DNA from: Pseudomonadota bacterium | GTDB lineage: Bacteria; Pseudomonadota; Alphaproteobacteria; Acetobacterales; Acetobacteraceae | Direction: 5' to 3' | Assembly (NCBI GenBank): GCA_021816925.1 | Contig: JAKAWQ010000001.1 | Coordinates: 1-64,000 of the forward strand | DNA length: 64,000 nucleotides | Part shown: piece after piece, positions 1 to 7,694 of the stretch | Numbering within the stretch: position 1 is the stretch's first letter | Layout of the letters: each line of letters opens with the position of its first letter | The notes under the pieces: model-generated | Told to the model about the DNA's origin: nothing | Databases searched by the model: none | What the model saw: the letters and a program-made list of their open reading frames with translations, nothing else | Translations under genes and position numbers: made by a program

Positions 1-127
1 GCGGACCTTCGAGGATCCGGCCGGGCGCCGGCCTTGGCGTCGTTTCGGTCATGCCGCCGTCATCAATTCAGGTCGCGAAGCGCCAACGCCACCCACCCTT
101 ACGCCGTCATTGCGAGGACCGCGAGCG
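1..127. repeat. Direct repeat, copy 1 (184-bp period)
   Basis: Bases 1-127 recur without visible change at 185-311, so a unit of about 184 bp is tandemly duplicated here and may extend left of the window. The copy contains the string cgtcattgcgag, which together with gacgaagcaatct near 341 resembles the scattered intergenic repeats built on such cores in many proteobacterial genomes. No gene is supported in it. The match is seen directly; the repeat-family assignment is inference. Confidence 0.85.
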
Positions 128-184
128 TCCAGCCCGCCGCTCCGTTTGCCTCGGCGGTCTCGATGCGCATCCGCTCGCTGAAGA

Positions 185-311
185 GCGGACCTTCGAGGAT
201 CCGGCCGGGCGCCGGCCTTGGCGTCGTTTCGGTCATGCCGCCGTCATCAATTCAGGTCGCGAAGCGCCAACGCCACCCACCCTTACGCCGTCATTGCGAG
301 GACCGCGAGCG
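185..311. repeat. Direct repeat, copy 2
   Basis: This is the second copy of bases 1-127. The two copies diverge just after gaccgcgagcg. Copy 2 continues into a GC-palindromic stretch and then into the degenerate aldolase fragment, so the duplication lies beside other signs of rearrangement. Confidence 0.85.
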
Positions 312-371
312 CGCGGCGCGCGCGTGGCGGGACGAAGCAATCTCCTGCCCACGCGTTGCTCCTCCGTCGCA

Positions 372-490
372 GAAGCGCCTTCGGATTTCCGCAACCTCAG
401 CCCGGTCCAGGTGCCGCACCCGCTGCCCCCGGCAAGACAAGATAGAGCTTCGCCTTCTCCTCCCGCTCCTCGATCGCACCGGCCGCCGAG
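372..490 (-). pseudogene. Fragment of OtnC-like class II aldolase 3' end
   Basis: About 120 bp match the last 40 codons of the intact aldolase gene at 1253-1894 (compare 1262-1380). Read on the minus strand it encodes AAGAIEEREEKAKLYLVL and then, after a one-base shift, RGQRVRHLDRAEVAEIRRRF. The intact gene reads AAGAIEELEETAKLHLLL and RGQRVRHLDQAEVAEIRRRF in one frame. The frameshift and the missing 5' part make this a nonfunctional remnant, either of a local duplication or of a second paralogue. The coordinates are approximate. Confidence 0.8.
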
Positions 491-694
491 CTTGCCGACA
501 CGCCGCGGATCGATGCCTTCCACTTTGACCACACGTTCGCGGGTGGCAGGACAGAAAGCGACCTGCTGCGCGGCGAGGGCATCGCGGTCGGGCAGGACCT
601 GGTCAGGACGGCGACGCGGCAGCGTTCCACTTCGGAGAACCGCTCGCCGACCCAACCGCCCCGCCCCGCACAACCGGGCCAGCCGCGAACCCCT
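491..694. other. No recognisable gene
   Basis: This stretch lies between the aldolase remnant and the DUF5681 gene. All frames are open over short spans because of high GC, but I recognise no family, start or ribosome-binding site. It may be more decayed coding sequence from the same rearrangement. Confidence 0.4.
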
Positions 695-1051
695 CTACCC
701 GTCCCCCGGCGGCGGCGCAGCCTCCGCCGCCGCCCCTTCCCCGAATTCACGAAAACCAGGAGGCGGCTCATTAATATGGAACGTGAACCTCATTGGCCCC
801 TCGGGTTCGGGCAGTGCCGGCCCGGGCTTGCCCCAAGCGCGGTCGAGCAGCGCGTTCGCCGCCGCCACGCGCGCGCTCTCGTTCGCCCCGCCCTTGGCGA
901 TCTCGATCAGGGTTGCGAGCGCGCCCGCCGTGTGCCGGCGCGCCAGCACGCGAATCCCCTCCGCGGTCTTCGGCCGCCCGCCGGGATTGCCGCTTTGCCC
1001 CTTCCGGAACGGCCGCCCCCGCTGTTTCCTCGCTGTTCTGAGCGTGTCCAT
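695..1051 (-). CDS. DUF5681 domain-containing protein
   Basis: A small basic protein of about 118 residues. Its N-terminus carries the motif GRPFRKGQSGNPGGRPK (about residues 12-28), the hallmark of the DUF5681 family, followed by a short helical stretch (LATLIEIAKGG...AANALLDRAWGKP) and a Pro/Gly/Ala-rich tail. DUF5681 proteins are common in alphaproteobacteria, often near phage-like or mobile genes. Their role is not established. I chose the ATG giving MDTLRTARKQRG because the family motif follows directly; a longer start 63 bp upstream is open but adds only unrelated Arg-rich residues. The neighbourhood is rearranged, so expression is uncertain. Confidence 0.7.
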   Translation of the reverse strand: MDTLRTARKQRGRPFRKGQSGNPGGRPKTAEGIRVLARRHTAGALATLIEIAKGGANESARVAAANALLDRAWGKPGPALPEPEGPMRFTFHINEPPPGFREFGEGAAAEAAPPPGDG

Positions 1052-1252
1052 CCGCTCCCTATAAGGCCGGGCTCGCCATTGCGGAAAGGCCCTCCGGCAA
1101 AATCGCAGCCGCAAACAGCTTCAGACGCCGCGGTTTCCCTTGCTCCAATGGAACGCTCGCCGGCAGGATGACGTCATGCCCGACGTTTCCCCCTCCCCGA
1201 TCCGGCCAAGCCCTCGCTGTTCTGAGCGCCGGCCGGGAACGGACAGGTTCCG

Positions 1253-1894
1253 TCAGCCCCCGAAGCGCCTTCGGATTTCCGCAACCTCGGCCTGGTCCAG
1301 GTGCCGTACCCGCTGCCCCCGCAGCAGAAGATGCAGCTTGGCCGTCTCCTCCAGCTCCTCGATCGCGCCGGCGGCGGCGGAAAGCGAGGTGCCGGCGACG
1401 ACCGGCCCGTGATTGGCGAGAAGCACGGCGTGATGTTTTCCCGCAAGCGGCCTGACCGCCGCCGCGAGCGCAGCATCGCCGGGCGGGAAATAGGGCACGA
1501 GCGGCAGGCGGCCGACACGCATGACGTAATAGGCGGTGATCGGCGGCAGGACGTCTGCGGGATCGACGTCGGCGAGGCACGACACGGCGACCGAGTGCGT
1601 GGAATGGAGGTGCACGACGGCAGCGGCGTCCGCGCGTTCCTCGTACATCACGCGATGGAGAAAGCTCTCCTTGGTGGGCGGCTCGCCCTGCATGAGACGG
1701 CCCGCAGCATCGAGCCGTGCGAGCCGCGCCGGGTCCAGGTCGTCGAGACTGACATTGGTCGGCGTCATCAGCCAGCCGTCCTCGAGCCGCACGCTGATAT
1801 TGCCCGAACTCCCGAAGGTAAGGCCGCGGCGGAAGAGGCTGCGCCCAAGGCGGCAGAGTGCCTCGCGCGCCTTCGTTTCGTTCATCGCCGGCAT
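1253..1894 (-). CDS. otnC: Class II aldolase/adducin family, 3-oxo-tetronate 4-phosphate decarboxylase-like
   Basis: A protein of 213 residues covering one complete class II aldolase/adducin fold, the usual length for this family. Visible signatures are FGSSGNISVRL (phosphate-binding loop), the Glu in PPTKESFLHR, the metal-ligand pair VHLHSTHS, and a third His in LLANHGPVVAG. The segment PPITAYYVMRVGRLPLVPY is very like OtnC, which decarboxylates 3-oxo-tetronate 4-phosphate to a triose phosphate in tetronate catabolism. None of the usual partners (OtnK kinase, dehydrogenase, isomerase) is next to it, so the substrate is inferred only from sequence. The start at MPAMNE is supported by GGAGGG six bases upstream. 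It is divergent from the MurT-GatD gene across 133 bp. Confidence 0.82.
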   Translation of the reverse strand: MPAMNETKAREALCRLGRSLFRRGLTFGSSGNISVRLEDGWLMTPTNVSLDDLDPARLARLDAAGRLMQGEPPTKESFLHRVMYEERADAAAVVHLHSTHSVAVSCLADVDPADVLPPITAYYVMRVGRLPLVPYFPPGDAALAAAVRPLAGKHHAVLLANHGPVVAGTSLSAAAGAIEELEETAKLHLLLRGQRVRHLDQAEVAEIRRRFGG

Positions 1895-2027
1895 TGCGCA
1901 CCCTCCGAGGCCGGCCCCGCTCGGGCAGGGCCGGATTGCGGCCAGAGAAAGCCGATCCGGAGCCGAAGCGCCAGGGCCGGCTGTTCGCGGCGCGGGCGTC
2001 GGTGCTAATCCTCGGCGAGACCAACCG

Positions 2028-4028
2028 ATGACCAGGATCTTCGCACGCCCCGTTGCCAAGCTGCTGCGCCAGGGCCTGCTCAGTGTTGGCTCCGGCGGCA
2101 CGAGCCTGCCCGGGCGCGTGGCGCTGGCACTCGACCCGGAGTTTCTTGGCCGCGCCCGGAACTACCCAAGCCGGCTCATCGTCACCGGGACGAACGGGAA
2201 AACCTCGACGGTCGCGATGATCGCGGCCCTGCTCCGGCAGGCGGGGAAGAGTGTGGCCACCAATGCGGAAGGCGCCAATCTGCGCCAGGGCCTGGCGACC
2301 ACACTCCTCGAGCCGCCGCGCGATTCGCTGGTGCTGGAGGTGGACGAGCTGACCGTGCCGCACGTTGGCCCGATCGTGGCGCCGCAGGCGATGGTGGTGA
2401 CGGGCCTCTTCCGCGATCAGCTCGACCGTTACGGTGAAGTGGCCAAGGTGCGGGCCGCGCTTGCGGAGGCAGCCGCCGCCATGCCGGAGACCATTCTGGT
2501 CCTGAACGGCGACGATCCGCTGACCGCAAGCCTGGACGCAAAGCGGCGGCTGATCTTCCGTCTCTCGCATCCGCCGCTCGACGTGCCGGCGGACGGCATG
2601 GACTGCCCGCGCTGCGGCGCGCTTCTTTCCTACAGCGCGCGCTATTATGCCCAGCTCGGCGAATATCGCTGCCCCGCCTGCGGTTTCGCCGCACCGGAGG
2701 CGGATATCTGGGCTGTGGCGAGCGCGGAAAGCTTCTCGGTGAACGGCACGCTTCTGCCGCCCCTGCCGCCGGCGCTGCATCCCTACAGCGCGCTCGCCGG
2801 CATTGCCGCGGTCCGCGCCCTCGGGCTCCAAATCTGGCCTGCCGCCTGGCCCCCGCCGGTGGCCGGACGCGGTTCGAGTACGGCGATTGAGGGACGGCAG
2901 GTCACGGTCGTCCTCGGCAAGAACCCGGCCTCGGTCAGCTGGAATCTCGCGCAGCATCCCGGCGATGTTCATCTTTTCCTGGTCAACAACCGCACCGCCG
3001 ACGGGCGCGATATTTCCTGGCTCTGGGACATCAACCTCGGTCCGGTGCGGCGGGCCACGGTGGCGGGCGAGCGCGCGCTCGAGATGCTGATCCGGCTCCG
3101 TTACGAGCCGCGGGTAAGCGAAGCCACAGCCTATCCCGAGCCGGCAGAGGCGTTCGGCGCGGCGCTTGCGGCAACGCCCGAAGGAGGAAAGCTCGTGGTG
3201 GTCGCGACCTACACGGCGCTGCCGACCGCGCTCGGACTGATCCGCCGCCCGCCGGCAGCCGGGCGCCAGGCCGCGCACGGGGCGGGCAAGACGCTGCCCT
3301 CGCGCCCGGGCGTGCGCGCGCGAGGGAAGAGCGCGCGCATCGTTCTTCTGTTCCCGGACCAGCTCGGCACCTATGCGGACGGCGGCAATGCAGTGGTGCT
3401 GCAGCGGCGGCTGGAATGGCGCGGCATCGCCGCGAGCGTGACGCGGATCGGGCCGGGCGATAGCCTGCCCGGCGATGCCGACGTGCTCCTGCTCGGCGGA
3501 GGGGAGGACCGAGGCCAGGTGCTAGCGCTCGAAGGGTTGCGGCGGATGCGGCCCGATCTCGCCGCGATGCTCGGCGATGGCGTTCCCGCGCTCCTCGTGT
3601 GTGGGGGGCTGCAGCTTTACGGGCAATCGCTGCCGCTCGAGGGACACGATGTCGCGGGGCTCGGCCTTCTGCCCTTCGTCACGCGCCGCGGCACGCCGCG
3701 GCTCGTCGGGCGGATCGGCGTTGAGAGTTCGCTCGTCCCCGAACCGCTCATCGGGTTCGAGAACCATGGAGGCCACAGCGCGCTTCTGGAAGGCGGAAGG
3801 CCGCTCGGGCGGGTTCTCTACGGCAACGGCAACGGAGTGGACGGGACGGAGCAGGAGGGAATCGTCCTGAACCGCACGATCGGCACTTACATCCACGGGC
3901 CTGTGCTGGCGCGCAATCCCGCGCTCGCCGAGGTCATGCTCGCGTGGGTGGCGGAGCGGCGCGGGTTCGCCGCGTTCGACCCGCTCGACGATCCGGTCGA
4001 GCGGGAAGCGGCGGCCAACCGCGCCTGA
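2028..4028 (+). CDS. Fused MurT-GatD lipid II amidotransferase-like protein
   Basis: A 666-residue protein joining two enzymes that are separate subunits in Gram-positive bacteria. Residues 1-410 are MurT-like, a Mur ligase fold with the ATP loop GTNGKTST (54-61), a four-cysteine zinc site (C193, C196, C215, C218) and the C-terminal DUF1727 region with the conserved Asp in WLWDINL (D334). A Pro/Arg/Gly-rich linker (about 405-435) leads to a GatD-like class I glutaminase: the nucleophile is C525 in LLVCGGLQLYG and the catalytic His is H623 in TYIHGP. MurT/GatD amidates D-Glu of lipid II to D-isoglutamine, with GatD supplying ammonia. All key residues are present, so activity is likely, but the acceptor in this organism is unknown. 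Start ATG at 2028; upstream in-frame codons are unrelated. Confidence 0.9.
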   Translation: MTRIFARPVAKLLRQGLLSVGSGGTSLPGRVALALDPEFLGRARNYPSRLIVTGTNGKTSTVAMIAALLRQAGKSVATNAEGANLRQGLATTLLEPPRDSLVLEVDELTVPHVGPIVAPQAMVVTGLFRDQLDRYGEVAKVRAALAEAAAAMPETILVLNGDDPLTASLDAKRRLIFRLSHPPLDVPADGMDCPRCGALLSYSARYYAQLGEYRCPACGFAAPEADIWAVASAESFSVNGTLLPPLPPALHPYSALAGIAAVRALGLQIWPAAWPPPVAGRGSSTAIEGRQVTVVLGKNPASVSWNLAQHPGDVHLFLVNNRTADGRDISWLWDINLGPVRRATVAGERALEMLIRLRYEPRVSEATAYPEPAEAFGAALAATPEGGKLVVVATYTALPTALGLIRRPPAAGRQAAHGAGKTLPSRPGVRARGKSARIVLLFPDQLGTYADGGNAVVLQRRLEWRGIAASVTRIGPGDSLPGDADVLLLGGGEDRGQVLALEGLRRMRPDLAAMLGDGVPALLVCGGLQLYGQSLPLEGHDVAGLGLLPFVTRRGTPRLVGRIGVESSLVPEPLIGFENHGGHSALLEGGRPLGRVLYGNGNGVDGTEQEGIVLNRTIGTYIHGPVLARNPALAEVMLAWVAERRGFAAFDPLDDPVEREAAANRA

Positions 4029-4066
4029 CGGGTGGAGGCCGGCCGTGCTAGAGGGCCGGCCGGAAC

Positions 4067-4639
4067 ATGGTGAGGGAGAAGCGTGTGCAAGCGGGAAGCA
4101 GCATCGCGGAACCGGCAGCAACCGTGGCGCTAACGCCGTCCTGGCAGGACGAGCTCTACGATCTCTTGCGCCAGCATGGCGTGACAGAGTTCGCCTATGT
4201 GCCGGACGCCGGTCATCGCGTGCTGATCGACCGCTCTCTGGCCGATCCGGGGGCGCATTCGGTGGCGCTGACGACGGAAGAAGAAGGCGTTGCGCTGCTC
4301 GCCGGCGCCGACCTCGGCGGCGCGCGCGGCGTTCTGCTGATGCAGAGCAGCGGGGTCGGCAACTGCATCAACATGCTCTCGCTGGTCAAGGGCGGGCGCT
4401 TTCCGTTCCTCACGCTCGTCAGCATGCGTGGCGATTTCGGCGAGGGGAATCCGTGGCAGTTCCCGATGGGCCAGGCCGTGCAGCCGGTGCTGGAGGCGAT
4501 GGGCGTCATCTGCCTCCGCGTCGAGCGGCGCGAGGAGGTGCTGCCGACCGTGGCGGCGGCGCTGACGATGGTCTTCCAATCCGGCTACGCCGTCGCGGTG
4601 CTCCTGACCCAGAAGCTGATTGGGGCCAAGCAATTCTAG
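4067..4639 (+). CDS. Sulfopyruvate/phosphonopyruvate decarboxylase-like, alpha (Pyr-domain) subunit
   Basis: About 185-190 residues forming only the N-terminal pyrimidine-binding domain of a TPP enzyme. The segment ALTTEEEGVALLAGADLGG contains the Glu that activates the TPP aminopyrimidine ring, and VLLMQSSGVGNCINMLS is typical of ComD and of the N-half of phosphonopyruvate decarboxylase. The matching PP-domain subunit lies at 5205-5843, so the enzyme is split in two. Family enzymes decarboxylate sulfopyruvate or phosphonopyruvate to the aldehyde; no coenzyme M or phosphonate genes (no PepM-type mutase) are in view, so the substrate is open. The start may be ATG 4067 or, with better GGGAG spacing, GTG 4085. 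Confidence 0.85.
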   Translation: MVREKRVQAGSSIAEPAATVALTPSWQDELYDLLRQHGVTEFAYVPDAGHRVLIDRSLADPGAHSVALTTEEEGVALLAGADLGGARGVLLMQSSGVGNCINMLSLVKGGRFPFLTLVSMRGDFGEGNPWQFPMGQAVQPVLEAMGVICLRVERREEVLPTVAAALTMVFQSGYAVAVLLTQKLIGAKQF

Positions 4640-4657
4640 GGCGCGGCACTCCGAGAC

Positions 4658-4690
4658 CGATTCCTCCGAGGACATGAATCGCTTTTTGTT
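4658..4690 (+). terminator. Possible rho-independent terminator after the alpha-subunit gene
   Basis: The arms cgattc (4658-4663) and gaatcg (4676-4681) form a 6-bp stem, followed at once by ctttttgtt. The stem is AT-containing and the loop is 12 nt with some internal pairing, so it is modest. If real, it separates the alpha-subunit transcript from the lipoprotein and beta-subunit genes. Confidence 0.4.
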
Positions 4691-4846
4691 TCAATGATCT
4701 GAGCCAAAATTGCGCAAGATGGGCAAAACCCCGGGCAGTGGCACCTACGCGGATCGGCCGCGGCGGAGCCGGAATGTCACCATATCGAGATCGCTTGACT
4801 TCCGAACGGACAGTTCGGACATAGAGATCATGAAAGGAGCCTCCTC

Positions 4847-5098
4847 ATGCAGCGGAAATTTCTGACTGCCGTCGTTGTCACGGGCCTCGCGCTCGGACTT
4901 GCCGGATGCGGCGAGCAGCCCGGCTCGCGGGCCCTTTCGGGCGGGGCAATCGGCGCGGGTACCGGAGCGATCATCGGCGCGGCCACCGGCGGCAGCGCGG
5001 CGACCGGAGCACTGATCGGCGGCGCGGTCGGCGCCCTCGGGGGTGCGCTGACCAGCCCGAATACGGTCAATCTCGGGAAGCCGCTGATCGGCCAGTAA
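4847..5098 (+). CDS. Glycine-zipper lipoprotein
   Basis: An 83-residue protein with a short basic N-terminus, hydrophobic core and lipobox LAGC at C21, so it should be lipid-modified and held at an envelope membrane. The mature part is a glycine-zipper helix of repeated GxxxG steps (GAIGAGTGAIIGAATGG and onward), a pattern found in small outer-membrane lipoproteins such as OsmB/SlyB-like proteins. A clear AAAGGAG precedes the ATG with good spacing. It sits between the two subunit genes of a TPP decarboxylase, for which it has no obvious function, so it is probably an insertion or an independently transcribed gene. Confidence 0.85.
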   Translation: MQRKFLTAVVVTGLALGLAGCGEQPGSRALSGGAIGAGTGAIIGAATGGSAATGALIGGAVGALGGALTSPNTVNLGKPLIGQ

Positions 5099-5204
5099 GG
5101 AAGGATCAGCGCACATCGGATCATTTGCGATCCCGCCCGGATGATCTGCCGAGCGCGCGGGGAGCGGTGCCGCATGGCGGGCCGCGCAGAATGAAAGGCC
5201 GAGG

Positions 5205-5843
5205 ATGGAACCGAGAAGCGTAGCGGCATCCGAGGCGCCGCCGTTCCTGCTCGACCGCCGCCAGGCCGTTCCGGCGCTGATCGGCAGGCACGAGGACTTC
5301 CTGATCGTTACGGGTCTTGCGGGCACCGCCAAGGACATCGCCGCTCTGACCGAAGACGGCTCGCACGCCTACACCATGGCAGGTGCGATGGGTGGGGCTG
5401 CTGCAATGGGACTGGGCCTCGCGCTCGCGCAACCCAAGCGCCGCGTGTTGGTGGTGACGGGAGACGGAGAATTGTTGATGAATGTGGGCACGCTCGCCAC
5501 CATCGCCATTCTCAATCCACCCAATCTTTCGATCCTCTGTGTCGATAACGGCCATTACGGCGAAACCGGCAACCAGAAGAGCCACACGGCTCTCGGCGTG
5601 CAGCTCGACCGGATGGCAGCCGGCGCCGGGATAGGGGTGATCCGCACGGTGAACACGGAAGCCGACATCGCCGAGGCGGCACAGACTCTGCGTGCGCACA
5701 ACGCCACCGCCTTTGTTCTGCTCCGCGTCAAGGATGGCCCACCCGCTTCGTTCAGGCGAAACATGTCCGCCGCAGCCTGCCGCGAGCGCTTTCGCGGTGC
5801 TCTGCTCGGGCGTGGCTCAAGCGGGCGACCGCCGCATGGATAG
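5205..5843 (+). CDS. Sulfopyruvate/phosphonopyruvate decarboxylase-like, beta (TPP-binding PP-domain) subunit
   Basis: A 212-residue protein with the C-terminal TPP-binding fold. The diphosphate/Mg motif starts at GDGELLMN and ends about 30 residues later at the Asn in VDNGHYGETG, as in ComE and phosphonopyruvate decarboxylase C-halves. YTMAGAMGGAAAMGLGLALA is the typical preceding helix. It pairs with the Pyr-domain protein at 4067-4639, although a lipoprotein gene and a possible terminator separate them. A small unknown gene follows 6 bp later and is probably co-translated. The last 30 residues are Arg/Ser-rich and poorly conserved. The substrate is unproven. Confidence 0.85.
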   Translation: MEPRSVAASEAPPFLLDRRQAVPALIGRHEDFLIVTGLAGTAKDIAALTEDGSHAYTMAGAMGGAAAMGLGLALAQPKRRVLVVTGDGELLMNVGTLATIAILNPPNLSILCVDNGHYGETGNQKSHTALGVQLDRMAAGAGIGVIRTVNTEADIAEAAQTLRAHNATAFVLLRVKDGPPASFRRNMSAAACRERFRGALLGRGSSGRPPHG

Positions 5844-5849
5844 GGGCGC

Positions 5850-6101
5850 ATGAGCGAGGATCCTGCCAAGGCAGCCGAACGGGTTGCCCGGCATCTTACG
5901 GAGCACGGCCACGCCGAGCACGCGGGGAGCTTGCGCCGGGCGCTCACGCTCGGAGCGGAGCGGACCGTGCTGCACGCGCTGCGCGAGGCGTGCCAGACGG
6001 TGCTCAGCGCCGTCGAAGCATTCGATCCCGAGACATCCGCAATGATCGAGGAGCTGAGGCTTTCGATCGATCGCCGGCTCGAAGGCCCACGCCCGGGCTG
6101 A
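5850..6101 (+). CDS. Small hypothetical protein, 83 aa
   Basis: I do not recognise a family. The protein is predicted all-helical, soluble and charged, with heptad-like spacing (VLHALREACQTVLSAVEAF, MIEELRLSIDRRL) and no signal peptide or membrane segment. It starts 6 bp after the beta-subunit stop, which suggests translational coupling and perhaps an accessory role for that enzyme. Codon use looks like the neighbours. A chance open frame cannot be excluded, but its position and start make a real gene more likely. Confidence 0.6.
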   Translation: MSEDPAKAAERVARHLTEHGHAEHAGSLRRALTLGAERTVLHALREACQTVLSAVEAFDPETSAMIEELRLSIDRRLEGPRPG

Positions 6102-6421
6102 ACCGAAGTACTGCGAAACGCTCGGGCGAAAGGGAATGGGGCGGGTCCGAGAATGTCGCCCGGTCGTGGCTTCAGGTCGGTCGGGCACGCGAGGGACTCG
6201 CGCCGGAAGCCATGGAATCCGCCGTGCTGCCGGGCGATGGTGCGGTGACCTGCCGCGAGGCGAATGATTCCGCTTGTTGCCCCGGCCTGTCGGGTCGGCC
6301 ATACTTGGCGCCGTTCACACCGCGACGCTTTGGGCGGTGCACCGGAGAGCGGGCCGGGATCCTCACACCCGGGTGGCCCAGAGAACGCGCAAGAAGAGAA
6401 CGCGCAAGAAGGAGGGCAGGA
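6102..6421. other. 320-bp gap with a perfect 15-bp tandem repeat at its end
   Basis: No gene is supported here. At 6381-6410 the unit gagaacgcgcaagaa occurs twice in perfect tandem, directly before the aaggaggg that serves the next gene. The duplication therefore lies in the 5' untranslated region of the methyltransferase mRNA, where it could alter ribosome access or simply be replication slippage. Confidence 0.7.
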
Positions 6422-7639
6422 TTGGCCACGGAGAACGTGACGGGCGCCATCGAGGCGCGCAATGACGCGGCGGTGGATCACGCGCCGATGTCCGGTGTTG
6501 GCGGAGTTTTATACCGGCGGCTTGCCGCAAAATGCGCGGGCCTCACGACCGGGTTCGATCTCGTCCTTCCCGACGGCGTTTCCCGCCGGCTCGGCAATGG
6601 TGCGCGCACCTTCCGATTGGTGTTCCGCAATCAACGTGCCTTGCGGGCGTTCGCAAGCCTCGACCAGGTGCGGATCGCCGAAGCGTACTTCGCCGGCGAT
6701 TTTGACATCGAAGGTGATATGCTGAGCGCGTTCCGGATCCGCTCCGTGCTGACCGACCAGCATCCCTTGATGACACTGCAGCGATTCATCCAGCCGCTGC
6801 TGCTCGGCCAGGCGCGGCTCAACAAGCGCGCGATCTCCACACACTACGACCGGGACGAGACGTTCTTCTTCCAGTTCCTCGATCCCCAGATCCCGCTCTA
6901 TACCCAAGGCGTCTATGAAAGTGACGATGAAACCCTGGCTGCCGCATCACTCAGGAAATTCAAATACTGCTTTGAAAAGTGCGAGCTGAAGCCGGGAGAT
7001 CGTTTGCTGGAGATCGGTCCCGGCTGGGGCGCCTGGTTCAGGTATGCGTCGGAGCGCGGCGTCAAGTGCACGGGCTTGTCGATCTCTCGCGCCTCGATCG
7101 ATTACCTTAACAGGATTGCAAAGGCCGAAGGGTACGACTGGGAGCTGATCTTCTCCGATCTTCTGGAATTCAGGTCGGATCGGAAGTTCGATGCCATCGT
7201 GATGATGGGCGTGATCGAGCATCTGCCGCAGTACGAACAGGTCTTGGCCCGATTCATGTCCGTCCTCAAGCCCGGCGGCCACATTTATATCGACGGCGCA
7301 TCGACGGCCAGCAAAAAGGACATCTCCTCGGTCATCGTCAAACACATCTATCCCGGCAATCACTCGCTCCTGGTCCTGCAGGATCTTCTGGAGGCGATGT
7401 CGTGCACCCCCTTGCAGGTTCGCGAGATCTTCGACGACCGGCATAGCTATTTCCTCACGTTCCGCCAGTGGGCGCGGAACTGGGAGAAGAACCGCGCGAC
7501 CGTTGTCGAGCGTTTCGGGGAGGCTGACTATCGCCGCTTCCTCCTCTACCTCTGGGGATTCACCCACAACATGCGGACCGCCGCGTCCGGCTGCTACCGC
7601 ATGGTCATCCGCTCCCCCGGCGAGGACGCCGGGGACTGA
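6422..7639 (+). CDS. Cyclopropane-fatty-acyl-phospholipid synthase-family methyltransferase
   Basis: A 405-residue protein. The N-terminal third has the CFA-synthase lipid-binding pattern (IAEAYFAGDFDIEGDM, residues 86-101, and HYDRDETFFFQFLDP, 141-155). The class I methyltransferase core follows, with SAM motif LLEIGPGWG (195-203) and VMMGVIEHLP further on. Such enzymes add a methylene or methyl group from S-adenosylmethionine to unsaturated phospholipid acyl chains at the inner membrane. The start is assigned to TTG 6422 because AAGGAGGG lies about five bases upstream; the first internal ATG (6488) has no such site. Exact substrate (CFA, mycolate-like or other lipid) cannot be read from the sequence. 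Confidence 0.85.
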   Translation: MATENVTGAIEARNDAAVDHAPMSGVGGVLYRRLAAKCAGLTTGFDLVLPDGVSRRLGNGARTFRLVFRNQRALRAFASLDQVRIAEAYFAGDFDIEGDMLSAFRIRSVLTDQHPLMTLQRFIQPLLLGQARLNKRAISTHYDRDETFFFQFLDPQIPLYTQGVYESDDETLAAASLRKFKYCFEKCELKPGDRLLEIGPGWGAWFRYASERGVKCTGLSISRASIDYLNRIAKAEGYDWELIFSDLLEFRSDRKFDAIVMMGVIEHLPQYEQVLARFMSVLKPGGHIYIDGASTASKKDISSVIVKHIYPGNHSLLVLQDLLEAMSCTPLQVREIFDDRHSYFLTFRQWARNWEKNRATVVERFGEADYRRFLLYLWGFTHNMRTAASGCYRMVIRSPGEDAGD

Positions 7640-7694
7640 ACCAGGCCCGCCGCGGCCGCTGATCCGAGGGCGACCTGAAATCATGGTTGGACGG

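Noticed and set aside
1059-3278. Long minus-strand open frame across the MurT-GatD gene
   Set aside because: It is antisense to conserved MurT motifs and shows no domain; typical of GC-rich codon bias.
1253-4028. Functional link between the OtnC-like aldolase and MurT-GatD
   Set aside because: They are divergent, act in unrelated pathways and share only an intergenic region.
4067-5843. Phosphonate or coenzyme M biosynthesis cluster
   Set aside because: No phosphoenolpyruvate mutase, sulfolactate or related gene lies nearby; only the decarboxylase subunits support it.
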